A stretch of 64,000 nt of DNA from Poecilobothrus nobilitatus (taxonomy: Eukaryota > Arthropoda > Insecta > Diptera > Dolichopodidae): contig OX352772.1 of assembly GCA_947095535.1 (NCBI GenBank), forward strand, positions 110,799,590-110,863,589, given 5' to 3'. Positions 11,060 to 23,727 of this stretch are shown piece after piece. Below the pieces are notes generated by a model. It was not told the origin of the DNA. It did no database searches and saw only the letters and a program-made list of their open reading frames with translations. Positions within the stretch are counted from its first letter, which is position 1; each line of letters opens with the position of its first letter. Made by a program: the position numbers and the translations under genes.

Positions 11060-13330
11060 ACTCAATAAATCTAATAAAGATGTTCCACAAACTTACGGTT
11101 GAAAAAATTCAAGGATTATGTATTTGTTTGTTAAGTAAACTAAGAGTTTGGGAATTTTACCTGTTGATGGAACTTTGTTTTCAGCACAAAAAGGAAAATC
11201 ATTGTGCAAATCATATAAATGTTGTGGGTAATCTAAATCCACTTCTTAAACGTAACCAGTTTTCGAATCATCGGCAAATCTTTATGTGGTAAATATTGGA
11301 TCATTGCCTATCCATATAAATTGTTAGCGTCTTAATATACTATGTATTTGGAAGGTTCGTTTCTTTTATAAGATTCTTTCATGAATTTATTATTTGCTAC
11401 TGAATGTCTAAGTGAGCACTGACTTATTCCACCACGTATCCCTTTTTTAGGGAAATTATACATATCAATATCAGTTAATAATTGTAATTTGATATCCGTG
11501 TATTTTAACATAACTGCCCATGACAAACCTGGGGTAGTATAAAAATTTGTAGGATCTAAAGAATAGATTTTGTAGCATATTTTTCGAAAGTTTTCAAAAA
11601 CATCAATAAAAAAAAGCTCTGTTTTAAAACTTTACCTAAAAACATCTGTTTTAAGGTAAAGTTTTAAATAGTCCCATAAGTTTCGACAATCAAACGTATT
11701 CCATACATATAACTGCATGAACTGCATGATGTGTTTGTCATTTGATTGGTAAAAGCTTCTTGTGGAGGTAAACTTCTTTCGTCAAGTCGTTCAATTGAAT
11801 TTTTTTATATGAAACAAATCATTTTAATTTAAATTTTTACATAAAAAATCAATGCTAGAAGCCATAAATCTAAAGTTATCGAGAAAACGTAAATAAAATG
11901 AATGATTTTTATCTATTGTAATTTTTTTAGATAATGAAATATAACGTTCTTTATTCAAAGGAATGACACCAATATGTCCATTCACTTCGTTTAGTTCTTT
12001 AAATAAAAGATGGCAATCATAGCCGAAAAAATTCTAAAAAAATATAGGAAAAAAATTTAGTCGCCCATTTAATAAATTACATTTAGAATGAGCGGGTCCT
12101 CTATAATTACCAGTAAAGTGACAATAGTCTCTAATTCTATCATTAAAAGCTAAATGCTTACCACCATATGTGACAATTTTTCTGAATTAATTGTTGAAGC
12201 TGCTCATCAAGTGTTAACAGATTCATTGGCTTTGGCATCATAAAAATATTTTTATATAATTCACTACATGTTTTTGTTAACGATATGACAAATTCCTTAG
12301 CACAGTTAGCTCCAACAAACTATTTGTAACAGCTTTGACTATCATCAAAAGAACATTTAATGTAGTACGGGAAAGCTACTGGAACATGTTGATGAATATT
12401 TGTTGTTGAAGACATCATTGGATTAGAACTGCATGTTGGAATAGGTTGTAAAATAATCTCAGACTCGACATAAATAACAGAAGGTGTTTCTAATTGTTGT
12501 TGATAATTTTTAAACTCGAGTGTATTTTTCTCAATAGATAGAAGCTTTGTAATGACTTTATTGCACTCAATTTTGTGTAAATCACACTGTTGTAATGTAT
12601 AAAAATGTTGCAAGCACATATTACAAATATAAATTTCATGTATATGTTTTGTTACAGAACTACTTAATCTTGATAAATTTTTAATGTAGACAAAATGAAA
12701 TTTATCATCCTTTTCCAAAAGCAACAAATTTACATGGTACTTTTTCACATTTTGTTAAATAGAATGGTTCTACAGCCTGATATTTTTTATTAATGACTTT
12801 CAGTCCAAACAAATTAATACTTTTTTCACTATTTAGTTCTTCAAATAAATTTAACTCGTTCAATTTAGCTGGAAATTGCATAGTGCTAAAATTAAGCTGT
12901 CGTACATCATCGAACTCTAGCTCGACTATGGGTTGAGAAATATTATTAAGTTTATATGAAGATGTTCGTTCAGCATTTTGAATACAAGTTTGTAAAGCTG
13001 ATACTAAACACCACTTCAAACAGAAGTTATCTTTATTTTGAATATTAATGCATGCTTTTTTGTCTTCTATGCTTTTCGGCAGTTTAATATAACTAGACAC
13101 ACGTATTGGTTCAAATGTATTGATATTTATTTCAATATGTAAAATCCTGATTAACGCCCAGCCACTGTCTTTTTCTTGGAAGTCTTCTGCTTGTTGTTGA
13201 ATAATTTCGTTAGCCTTTTCAAAAAAATCATTAAGATCATCTGCTTGTGTAATACTAAACATTCGAGTTTGAAAAGATTTGATTGATATATTTTCAAACT
13301 CTTCTTATGTTGGCTTTATATATTCGCCAA
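11060..13330 (-). pseudogene. Protein-primed DNA polymerase B fragment, copy 1
   Basis: A decayed, 3'-truncated Polinton-type family B DNA polymerase on the minus strand. Recognisable in order are: the N-terminal domain around 13262-12705 with the FCLKW and RTSSY-like motifs; a zinc-binding cysteine pair (YICNMCLQ) near 12630; a decayed exonuclease I motif (IYVESE) in which the usual first aspartate is not present; a CHICGKH-type zinc site region; and the start of the palm (YNFPKKGIRGG) near 11440. Reading frames change at about 12720 and 11720, and a TAG follows the SCYK motif at 12320. A short internal duplication of 'aaaactttacct' occurs near 11620-11655. It is fused at its 3' end to a Penelope tail. 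Confidence 0.7.
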
Positions 13331-13465
13331 AATCATGATGTGAAAACTTGTTTGCACTTTTCATAATGAAAGTGGCAGAATACTTCTTGAGTTGACGTGT
13401 TAAATCACTGAATTTAAGACTAAGTTAAAGTCATTTATAGACTAAATTAATAATATTATATTAAT

Positions 13466-15420
13466 ATTGTTCGTTTCTTTTATAAGATTCTTTCATGAAT
13501 TTATTATTTGCTACTGAATGTCTAAGTGAGCACTGACTAATTCCACCACGTATCACTTTTTTAGGGAAATTATACATATCAATATCAGTTAATAATTGTA
13601 ATTTGATATCCGTGTATTTTAACATAACTGCCCATGACAAACCTGGGGTAGTATAAAAATTTGTAGGATCTAAAGAATAGATTTTGTAGCATATTTTTCG
13701 AAAGTTTTCAAAAACATCAATCAAAACAAGTACATCTGTTTTAAGGTAAAGTTTTAAATAGTCCCATAAGTTTCGACAATCAAACGTATTCCATACATAT
13801 AACTGCATGAACATGATGTGTTTGTCATTTGATTGGTAAAAGCTTCTTGTGGAGGTAAACTTCTTTCGTCAAGTCGTTCAATTGAATTTTTTTATATGAA
13901 ACAAATCATTTTAATTTAAATTTTTACATAAAGAATCAATGCTAGAAGCCATAAATCTAAAGTTATCGAGAAAACGTAAATAAAATGAATGATTTTTATC
14001 TATTGTAATTTTTTTAGATAATGAAATATAACGTTCTTTATTCAAAGGAATGACACCAATATGTCCATTCACTTCGTTTAGTTCTTTAAATAAAAGATGG
14101 CAATCATAGCCGAAAAAATTGTCAAAAAATATAGGAAAAAAATTTAGTCGCCCATTTAATAAATTACATTTAGAATGAGCGGGTCCTCTATAATTACCAG
14201 TAAAGTGACAATAGTCTCTAATTCTATCATTAAAAGCTAAATGCTTACCACCATATGTGACAATTTTCCTGAATTAATTGTTGAAGCTGCTCATCAAGTG
14301 TTAACAGATTCATTGGCTTTGGCATCATAAAAATATTTTTATATAATTCACTACATGTTTTTGTTAACGATATGACAAATTCCTTAGCACAGTTAGCTCC
14401 AACAAACTATTTGTAACAGCTTTGACTATCATCAAAAGAACATTTAATGTAGTACGGGAAAGCTACTGGAACATGTTGATGAATATTTGTTGTTGAAGAC
14501 ATCATTGGATTAGAACTGCATGTTGGAATAGGTTGTAAAATAATCTCAGACTCGACATAAATAACAGAAGGTGTTTCTAATTGTTGTTGATAATTTTTAA
14601 ACTCGAGTGTATTTTTCTCAATAGATAGAAGCTTTGTAATGACTTTATTGCACTCAATTTTGTGTAAATCACACTGTTGTAATGTATAAAAATGTTGCAA
14701 GCACATATTACAAATATAAATTTCATGTATATGTTTTGTTACAGAACTACTTAATCTTGATAAATTTTTAATGTAGACAAAATGAAATTTATCATCCTTT
14801 TCCAAAAGCAACAAATTTACATGGTACTTTTTCACATTTTGTTAAATAGAATGGTTCTACAGCCTGATATTTTTTATTAATGACTTTCAGTCCAAACAAA
14901 TTAATACTTTTTTCACTATTTAGTTCTTCAAATAAATTTAACTCGTTCAATTTAGCTGGAAATTGCATAGTGCTAAAATTAAGCTGTCGTACATCATCAA
15001 ACTCTAGCTCGACTATGGGTTGAGAAATATTATTAAGTTTATATGAAGATGTTCGTTCAGCATTTTGAATACAAGTTTGTAAAGCTGATACTAAACACAA
15101 CTTCAAACAGAAGTTATCTTTATTTTGAATATTAATGCATGCTTTTTTGTCTTCTATGCTTTTCGGCAGTTTAATATAACTAGACACACGTATTGGTTCA
15201 AATGTATTGATATTTATTTCAATATGTAAAATCCTGATTAACGCCCAGCCACTGTCTTTTTCTTGGAAGTCTTCTGCTTGTTGTTGAATAATTTCGTTAG
15301 CCTTTTCAAAAAAATCATTAAGATCATCTGCTTGTGTAATACTAAACATTCGAGTTTGAAAAGATTTGATTGATATATTTTCAAACTCTTCTTATGTTGG
15401 CTTTATATATTCGCCAAAAT
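13466..15420 (-). pseudogene. Protein-primed DNA polymerase B fragment, copy 2 (tandem duplicate)
   Basis: A direct tandem repeat of copy 1 at a period of 2087 bp. The parts at 14407-14835 and 14792-15349 give protein segments identical or one residue different from those at 12320-12748 and 12705-13262; the tryptophan of the FCLKWC motif is leucine here. The same frameshift between the two segments and the same TAG after SCYK are present. The copy starts abruptly at 13466 without the tail sequence found beyond copy 1. Its upstream end (15420-15540) is non-coding and also matches the sequence upstream of copy 1. Confidence 0.7.
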
Positions 15421-15599
15421 CATGATGTGAAAAATTGCTTGCACTTTTCATAATGAAAGTGGCAGAATACTTCTTGAGTTGACGTGTTAAATCACTGAAT
15501 TTAAGACTAAGTTAAAGTCATTTATAGACTAAATTAATATTGTTTTAATATAAGAAAAGGACACTAACAAAAAAAAAAAAAAAATGAGTTGAGAAAACA

Positions 15600-18356
15600 A
15601 ATGAATTAAATTGGAATGTGATAAATGTGAAAAAGTGTTCACAAGATCTGACAATTTGAAAAGACATAAATGTGAAACACAATTAAAACATAATTGTGAA
15701 ATATGTAAAAAATCATTTAATAGAAATGATACTTGATTAAAACATCAAAAAAAATTTGGAAAATGTAAAATTTTGCAGTAAGTGCAAATCAAACGTTACA
15801 AACACTTTGTGGAACTACCATATCCGAACAAATAAGCATAAAAGTAATGCGGCAGAAGTAATTAGATCTAATGTTAGGCATATTGATGAATGTTTTCAAA
15901 ATAGAATAGAAACGTTTATTAGAAATAATGATGATGAAAGCTTACTAAACCCATCACATTTTCTGGAAAATGCTCAGACCGATATAATTGATTTATTGAT
16001 GCAATCATTAAAAAAGCACAACGTTATAAAAGTAAATCTTGAGCTTTTTGGCGAATATATAAAACCAACAGAAGAAGAGTTTGAAAATATATCAATCAAA
16101 TCTTTTCAAACTCGAATGTTTAGTACTACACTAGCAGATGATCTTAATGACTTTTTTGAAAAGGCTAACGAAATTATTCAACAACAAGCAGAAGACTTCC
16201 AAGAAAAAGACAGTGGCTGGGCGTTAATCAGGATTTTACATATTGAAATAAATATCAATAAATTTGAACCAATACATGTGTCTAGTTATATTAAACTACC
16301 GAAAAGCATAGAAGACAAAAAAGCATGCATTAATATTCAAAATAAAGATAACTTCTGTTTGAAGTGGTGTTTAGTATCAGCTTTACAAACTTGTATTCAG
16401 AATGCTGAACGAACATCTTCATATAAACTTAATAATATTTCTCAACCCATAGTCGAGCTAGAGTTTGATGATGTACGACAGCTTAATTTTAGCACTATGC
16501 AATTTCCAGCTAAATTGAACGAGTTAAATTTATTTGAAGAACTAAATAGTGAAAAAAGTATTAATTTGTTTGGACTGCAAGTCATTAATAAAAAATATCA
16601 GGTTGTAGAACCATTCTATTTAACAAAATGTGAAAAAGTACCATGTAAATTTGTTGCTTTTGGAAAAGGATGATAAATTTCATTTTGTGTACATTAAAAA
16701 TTTATCAAGATTAAGTAGTTCTGTAACAAAACATATACATGAAATTTATATTTGTAATATGTGCTTGCAACATTTTTATACATTACAACAGTGTGATTTA
16801 CACAAAATTGAGTGCAATAAAGTCATTACAAAGCTTCTATCTATTGAGAAAAATACACTCGAGTTTAAAAATTATCAACAACAATTAGAAACACCTTCTG
16901 TTATTTATGTCGAGTCTGAGATTATTTTACAACCTATTCCAACATGCAGTTCTAATCCAATGATGTCTTCAACAACAAATATTCATCAACATGTTCCAGT
17001 AGCTTTCCCGTACTACATTAAATGTTCTTTTGATGATAGTCAAAGCTGTTACAAATAGTTTGTTGGAGCTAAATGTGCTAAGGAATTTGTCATATCGTTA
17101 ACAAAAACATGTAGTGAATTATATAAAAATATTTTTATAATGCCAAAGCCAATGAATCTGTTAACACTTGATGAGCAGCTTCAACAATTAATTCAGGAAA
17201 ATTGTCACATATGTGGTAAGCATTTAGCTTTTAATGATAGAATTAGAGACAATTGTCACTTTACTGGTAATTATAGAGGACCCGCTCATTCTAAATGTAA
17301 TTTATTAAATAGGCGACTAAATTTTTTTCCTATATTTTTTTACAATTTTTTCGGCTGTGATTGCCATCTTTTATTTAAAGAACTAAACGAAGTGAATGGA
17401 CATATTGGTGTCATTCCTTTGAATAAAGAACGTTATATTTCATTATCTAAAAAAATTACAATTGATAAAAATCATTCATTTTATTTACGTTTTCTCGATA
17501 ACTTTAGATTTATGGCTTCTAGCATTGATTCTTTATGTAAAAATTTAAATGAAAATGATTTGTTTCATATAAAAAAAGAATTCAATAATAATGAAAAAAT
17601 TAAACTTATGACCCGAAAGGGAGTTTTTCCCTATGAGTATTTAAATTCAATTGAACGACTTGACGAAAGAAGTTTACTTTCACAAGAAGCTTTTACCAAT
17701 CAAATGACAAACACATCATGTTCCGATGAAAACTACATTCATGCAGTTATATGTATGGAATACGTTTGATTGTCAAAACTTATGGGACTATTTAAAACTT
17801 TACCTTAAAACAGATGTGCTTGTTTTGATTGATGTTTTTGAAAACTTTCGAAAAATATGCTACAAAATCTATTCTTTAGATCCTACAAATTTTTATACTA
17901 CCCCAGGTTTGTCATGGGAAGCTATGTTATGTGTATGTGAATTTACACGGATATTAAATTACAATTATTAACTGATATTGATATGTATAATTTCCCTAAA
18001 AAAGGGATATGTGGTGGAATTAGTCAGTGCTCACTTAGACATTCAGTAGGAAATAATAAATTCATGGGAGAATCTTATAAAAGAAACGAACCTTCCAAAT
18101 AGATAGTATATGAAGACGCTAACAATTTATATGGATGGGCAATGATCCAATGTTTACCACATAAAGATTTTCAGTGGGTTGACGTTACTGAAAATATTGA
18201 TGTGCTTTCAGTTGCCGATGATTCGGAAACTTGTTACGTTTTAGAAGTGGATTGAGATTTCCCACAACATTTACAAGATTTGCACAATGATTTTCCTTTT
18301 TGTGCTGAAAAGGTTCCATCAAAGTTCCATCAACAGGTAAAATTCCCAAACTCTTA
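15600..18356 (+). pseudogene. Protein-primed DNA polymerase B, copy 3 (longest, with C2H2 fingers)
   Basis: The most complete copy, on the opposite strand to copies 1 and 2. It begins with two C2H2-finger-like motifs (CDKCEKVFTRSDNLKRHKC near 15636-15680 and CEICKKSFNRNDT near 15695-15735), each close to stop codons. Then comes an open segment 15756-16673 that ends in the FCLKWC domain. The next segment, 16630-17058, overlaps in another frame. After an in-frame TAG at 17056 the frame continues through a zinc site (CHICGKH, 17195) to 17769, then shifts again to the palm (LYGWAM near 18130). Exonuclease motifs are eroded: GCDCH stands where GYDSH is seen in the Polinton copy at 46880. The gene ends at the Penelope-tail junction before palm motifs B and C, so no polymerase could be made. 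Confidence 0.7.
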
Positions 18357-18399
18357 GTTTACTTAACAAACAAATACATAATCCTTGAATTTTTTCAAC

Positions 18400-18660
18400 C
18401 GTAAGTTTGTGGAACATCTTTATTAGATTTATTGAGTAAAAAATTGTTTTTTATTTATACTTTTTGTCCACAAAATAATTTTATTAATATTTTATTTTTA
18501 TAATTCTTAAAATATTATATTTATTTATTATAAAGCCTATATATATTTCGGCATCACTACCATCATCAGGGCGAATACAATTTAATACTAAACATGAATA
18601 ATTTTCCTATTTTTTAATATTACATTTATACCTACCTACTAAATAATTACAAATCTTAAC
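18400..18660 (-). mobile_element. Penelope-like tail, interrupted by the P-like element
   Basis: The inverted counterpart of the tail at 10887-11055, ending at 'aattacaaatcttaac'. The rest of the same tail resumes after 22877 ('tctaaacatagg'). The uninterrupted version lies at 30505-30540. Confidence 0.55.
18535..18572 (-). ncRNA. Hammerhead-ribozyme-like motif (second copy)
   Basis: On the minus strand: GCC, CTGATGA, stem-loop GGTA-GTGA-TGCC (one G-U wobble), GAAA, TATATATA and GGC. The catalytic-core bases are unchanged from the copy at 10925; only one stem II base differs, and it still pairs. Confidence 0.45.
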
Positions 18661-20212
18661 CAGAAATTATGTATATAGATAACGCAAGCAAAACAAAAAA
18701 TTTGCTCTCTAATTTTTTCCTATGCCCTTTTTCTCTTTCTCAATAGTTCTTTTAAAAAAATATCCTCGTGAATATTTGATTCTATTTTAATTTTAGATAT
18801 GTAGGTACATACATGATAAATATTTTTATTAATTTTTTTTTTTTCTTCAAAAACTTTAAAACTTCTTTTTAGAAGAATGCATTTGAATAAAAGACAATAT
18901 TGCCATATCATTTGTATGATTCACGAAATTTTTTTTGAAACTAAAGTTTTAAAATTTTGTTAAGTATTTATTTTTACCTATAATTTGTACAACTCGAAAT
19001 CCTTATTAGATTATTTACCATTATAAAACTATTTTTAAAACTATTTTGGTAGTACTCGAATTTAGCAAAAATACACGACAACAAATCTTAAATACATGTA
19101 TTCTTCGTTTCACACAACTTTAGTCTAAAGTCGTAAACAATTAAAATATTTCAAAAATTACTTTGTTATTTATAATTATAATTAGAAATAAAGAAAAAAA
19201 AGAATTATAATAAAATCTATTTATAATGTTTGTTTTTTTATATTTCAAAACTGGTTATATTTCAAAACTGGTCTATCAATAATTTTGGTTGTATTTCTTT
19301 GTTTTTAATTTTAAATATTTTATTTATTTAAAAAATAATGCAAAAAACTTATTTTAACATTTTTCTTTCAATCTAACAATTTCGCATAAATAGTTTTTAA
19401 TATCTTTTGTATTTAAAAATTGAAGTAAATCAAATAATTATATATTATAATATGGTAACACTATATAAAAAATTTACTTCTGATTTCTTAAGTATTCTAT
19501 TTTGGATGGACTGATTATGTGTTGATCAAGTGTCTATAATGTTTATTTATCTATGTAGGTATGCATTAGAATTTAATATTTTTTTTTTTTTTTTTGCATG
19601 AGTAGTTTTTATTTAAAATGAAAAAAAAAAATATGTGACTATTAAGCCTAGTGACTTGTGCTTTTTTTTGTAAAATTAGCTTTCAAAATATAGTTTCTGA
19701 CATTATGGGTTAAAAGAATTTTAACGTAAGAAATTTATAAAGAAAATTGAAATTTAAATTTGAGCGGTAAGTTATCCAATGTGTATAACTTGAATTTTTT
19801 TATTAAAATAAGTTCATTTTTTTTATAGAAGTGAAAAATTAAAAGTTGTTTTACAAGTTTAATAAAAAGTTAAAATTAAGTTCATATACATATGCGAAAT
19901 ATATAATGCACAAGTTCTTTTGTTCTTAATCATTCATCAATCAAGATGTTGGAACATAATTTCTATTCAAAAAGTAAGAAAAAATTTTTTTTATTATTGT
20001 TTAGAATTTGTTTCCAAATTTATTTGATTGTCTCAATTATTTTATTCATTAACTTGTTGCAAACCTTATAATTAAAAATTTCTATTTTTCTGACTCTTTT
20101 ATTTATCTACATACTTTTATTATCTTTTCCATCTATTTTGCTTTCATTAGCATGAAAGTATAATATATTCATCCTCTGTTTAGAATGTTTCAAAATATAA
20201 AATCAGATTCCC

Positions 20213-20309
20213 TGCGCCACATGCAAAACTAGTGGGCTGAATTTTAATGGAAGGCTCTACAGATTACCAAAGGATAGCAGCTTGTTTGATATATGGACTT
20301 CAAAATGTA
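20213..20309 (+). pseudogene. THAP-like DNA-binding motif remnant
   Basis: One frame reads C-x2-C (CATC), then after about 13 residues LYRLPKDSSLFDIW. THAP domains have a C-x2-4-C pair followed by a F/Y-R-x-P-K-D and a conserved tryptophan, as in P-element transposase N-termini. The distal C-x2-H pair is not visible and a stop lies just upstream, so this is a remnant or one exon of a broken gene. The assignment is supported by its position inside an element with P-like ends. Confidence 0.45.
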
Positions 20310-21750
20310 TATATTTATCTTATAATTTTGTTTTAGAAGAGTTTTTTATGCCGAATGCAACGTTTAATTGAATTCAAGGCTTTTTTTTATTTTGAAACTT
20401 CAATTCGGCTTTTTCCCTTTTTTTAAAATATTGCATCAATAAAAATTAAATTAGGTCAAAGTTTTCAGATAAAATTATAATTTTTTCATCCAGTATATAT
20501 TTCTTATATACCTTATTTATAATCTGTTTACAAAATTCCTAAATTGATAAAAAAGAAATAAAAAATTTACCCTCAGAGGTTAACATTTCGATGGGTATTT
20601 ATAAAATGTAAAATTTTCTAAGCAAAGAAAAAATTAATATGCATATACATATACATACATATATACATGTATCTATATATATGTGGCTGGCTATACTACT
20701 CTATACTCTCCATTAATTAATCATTTTTTTGGTTACTTCTTTTTATAAATAGTAAAGTGACTGAAAATAAAAATAAAATAAATAAAAAAAATTTTTAAAA
20801 ATAAAAGCTGGAGGCAACAAACGCATAACTATAAACTTATATTTTTAAATTTTGCCTTCAGCTTTTATATTAATTTCACAGACTTTAAAACTTATGTATA
20901 CTTATATTTATATATATATTTGACATATTGAAATAAAATTTTTCAAAGAAATCTCGATTGTAACAATATAGTTTAGAAAATTACAGAAAAATTTGCTATT
21001 AAAAATTTATTTTCTACTTTTTAGTTCAAAAAAGCTGTTTTTTAAAAAATTTTTTTTACTTATTTTATTTTCTATTCGTTTTTATTTTTCTTCCAGTATT
21101 ATATTTTCCTTTTTTTTTGTTTTTTGTTATTTAGGTACGCTAAGTATTTCTTTTTTTTTTTTTTAAATGTTTAATTTATACATGCATTCTATTTAAAAAA
21201 TATAAATTATAACCTATAGAACATTCTGAATTTTTTTGTGTTCGTTTATATTTACCGTCCATTCATATGCATACATAAAAGTTTTTTTTGCTTGTTTATG
21301 TTTACCGTCCATTCATATAAATATAACTGTTGCCTACATATTAAAAAATAATAAATCGATAAATCAACTAAATAATAATAGTTGGGAATTTGGGAATTTG
21401 GTGTGACTGTGTTAGCAGATTTTTAATAGTACAGCACACATAAAAATATGCATACCATTTTTGTACATGTTTGTACCTAAATACATATGTAGTAAAAAAT
21501 TTGGTTTTAAAAGTATGTAATTGAGAATATATTAAATTGCTTACTTCTAAATGCTAATGTTTTTGAATTAAAAAAAAATTATTTTGCTTTTTCTAGACGA
21601 TGTAGATATACATATATGTATGTATGTACATAACATATATTTTATGTTTAATTCATAATTATTGTTATTGAAAAGAAAAATATTGTTGTTATTTAATATT
21701 TTTAAAAAAGACTGGATTTCTTATTTTTAATATATTCTTTTTGTTGTTTA

Positions 21751-22002
21751 ATGTTTTTACATAATTGGAAATATATTCTTAGTTTTTATACTTCAGAAAA
21801 AGGCATTAGTGGTGCAGATCATCATTCCCTAATAGATCTTAATTTAAAGGTAGCTCCCAATTTATATATCAATGTTAGGGCCATAATATGCGATTTTAAT
21901 ATGTTAAGAATTTCGAAAGAAAAGCCCTATTTAATTATAATTAAGAAAGGAAAAACACATATCTATATAATAAAAATGTATACTAAAATTCAATTAATTT
22001 GA
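21751..22002 (+). pseudogene. P-element-transposase-like catalytic fragment
   Basis: An 83-codon open frame contains VRAIICDFN and, after a short gap, ISKEKPYL followed by a K-T-H-I-Y-I-I run. P-element transposases have a V-x-A-I-V-C-D-Q segment with a catalytic aspartate, followed by E-K-P-Y-F and an I-Y-D-x-P-H segment. Order and spacing fit, while the residues after KTHIYII no longer match. The similarity is from memory of the family pattern, so it is tentative. Flanking sequence has no continuation in frame. Confidence 0.45.
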
Positions 22003-22904
22003 TGAAAAAAAACTTAAATTTAACACTTGCTTACTAAAATTTAAGTAAATGCATATTAAATTTTACACTGTGTTCTCAAGTGCCGCATATTAATTTGTTT
22101 ACACATTCATATCTTTCAAATTCATCGCTTTCAAACCAAAAATATTTTCGAAGCACATATTATTATATATTTTGAAGTATGTACCTATGCATATGTACGC
22201 ATACAATGCAATGGGCTACATAAAAAACAATAGTCTTTTATAGAAAAAAAAAACATTTATGTATTACGTGTACGTTTTGGTATTGGTATTGGTGTGTTTA
22301 GTAAATTTATATAAAATGTTTTATTTTGGTTCTGTAAGAATTCTGTTAAAAATTCTGTTATATCTTTGTATGAAAATTTAATTTTGAAATTAAGCTAATT
22401 TCTCTAATGTTTTTCGATATTATTATTTTAAAATCATGTATTGTCATCGGGATCTGATCTAATGAAGAAAATTTCAAGTCTCTCGCTCAACGGGAAGTGT
22501 GTTTCAAATGGCTTCTAAGATTCCATCCTTTACCCAACCAAGTTAATAAAATGCTGTTAAAAAATATAAACTATTCATAAAATATATGAAACGAATAGAA
22601 AAAAAAAATAAATCTAACAGCCAAACACAACACCAGACAACACATACCAACAACATCTTAAATAAAAATAAACCTTTACATTGTGACTTGTTTGATCTTT
22701 CGTTAGAAAAGTAAAATAAATAAATTTGAAGAATGAAGAATGAGAAAGAACAAGCAAAAATAATATGTTCATTTTTTTAATTCAATGTTTTTCTCTTTCT
22801 TTGGAGCACTACAAATTAAAAAAAATTGTGAGAGATTTTTTGTTCTACTTGCGTTATCTATATATATATAATTTCTGTCTAAACATAGGTGATTTCATAC
22901 ATTT

Positions 22905-23215
22905 CCTATATTTCATATATTTCCTATATTTAACATAGGTGAATTTCGCAATTCTAATTGTTCGTTCAAAATGGATTTATTTTATTTTATAGCTTTTTTA
23001 ATTTCTAGAGATTCCAATAAATCCAATTTTTTACATTTTTTATCAATATGTAAGATTTTCAGGTTATTTATATTGCTAGAATGGTTTTTTTCCATTAAGT
23101 CATTGGCAAAATTGGACTTGGAATCCACTTTATTAAGTTTTCTAATGTGTTCCGAATAACGAATCGCGAAATTTCTACCTGTTTGTCCTATATAGATACT
23201 GTCAAAAATTCAGGT
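22905..23215 (-). pseudogene. Penelope-like GIY-YIG endonuclease C-terminal remnant, copy 1
   Basis: On the minus strand a frame starts at YIGQTGRNFAIRYSEHIR and continues to the motif EKNHSSNINNLKILH and a KKAIK stretch. This is the YIG half and C-terminal part of the GIY-YIG nuclease domain of Penelope-like retroelements. The N-terminal GIY part and the reverse transcriptase are missing. All copies are cut at the same point ('gacagtatctatatagg'), where they join a ~500-bp module. The similar region at 22971-23159 on the plus strand is a shadow frame. Confidence 0.65.
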
Positions 23216-23727
23216 GTATACGAAATTTTAACAAAGTTATATAAAAAAGTTAGTTTAATAAAAAAATATAATTTAAAGATCAATAAAAAAATATATATAT
23301 AATTTAAAACAACAGGAATAAACTTGTTTTTTTATTATTACAAAAAAAAAATAAAATCGAATCTTAAGTGTGTTTAATCACTTGCTTAGCGAAGTTTTTA
23401 AGCTGTTGAAAACTTTAAATAAAACCAGAGACAAATAAAAAACGTTTGTTAAATATAAAAATATAATTGACAGTAAAAGGTTTGATAAAATTCGAATTTA
23501 TCTGATTATTTATAACTTTTAATTTAACTATAAAATTTCTCAAAGTTCAAAATATTTCATTATATTTCAACCGTTTAGCTCAAAACTTTTATTATTTATT
23601 TTATAAATAATATATTTATTATAACAAAACATTTGATTTAAAATTATTTTGTATACATTTCTTTATGTACCTATTCAAATCAAACTTTTTTTCAAGTAAA
23701 TATTAAAGTTTAAACTTTAATAATAAA
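23216..23727. repeat. Conserved ~500-bp module between GIY-YIG remnant and satellite (copy 1)
   Basis: The same sequence occurs at 36469-36974 in direct orientation and at 29716-30215 inverted. It contains 'cacttgcttagcgaag', 'accagagacaaataaaaaacg' and 'aaccgtttagctcaaaac'. It has no coding frame. In all three copies one side is the cut GIY-YIG frame and the other side is the satellite. Confidence 0.6.

Larger units (their letters stand above)
18661..22877 (+). mobile_element. P-superfamily (THAP-type) DNA transposon, decayed
   Basis: The element starts CAGAAATTATGTATATAGAT and ends with its inverted counterpart, finishing ATAATTTCTG. The inverted repeats run about 40 bp to 'gcaagcaaaacaaaaaat'. 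It is flanked by TCTTAAC (18654-18660) and TCTAAAC (22878-22884). The empty site, with one TCTAAAC, is at 30518-30524 on the other strand. Internal remnants are a THAP-like motif at 20213 and a P-transposase-like segment at 21751. The rest of the 4.2 kb is AT-rich with no intact gene. Microsatellites occur at 20640-20685 and 21600-21630. Partial copies lie at 28105-28628 and 33860-36140. Confidence 0.65.
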
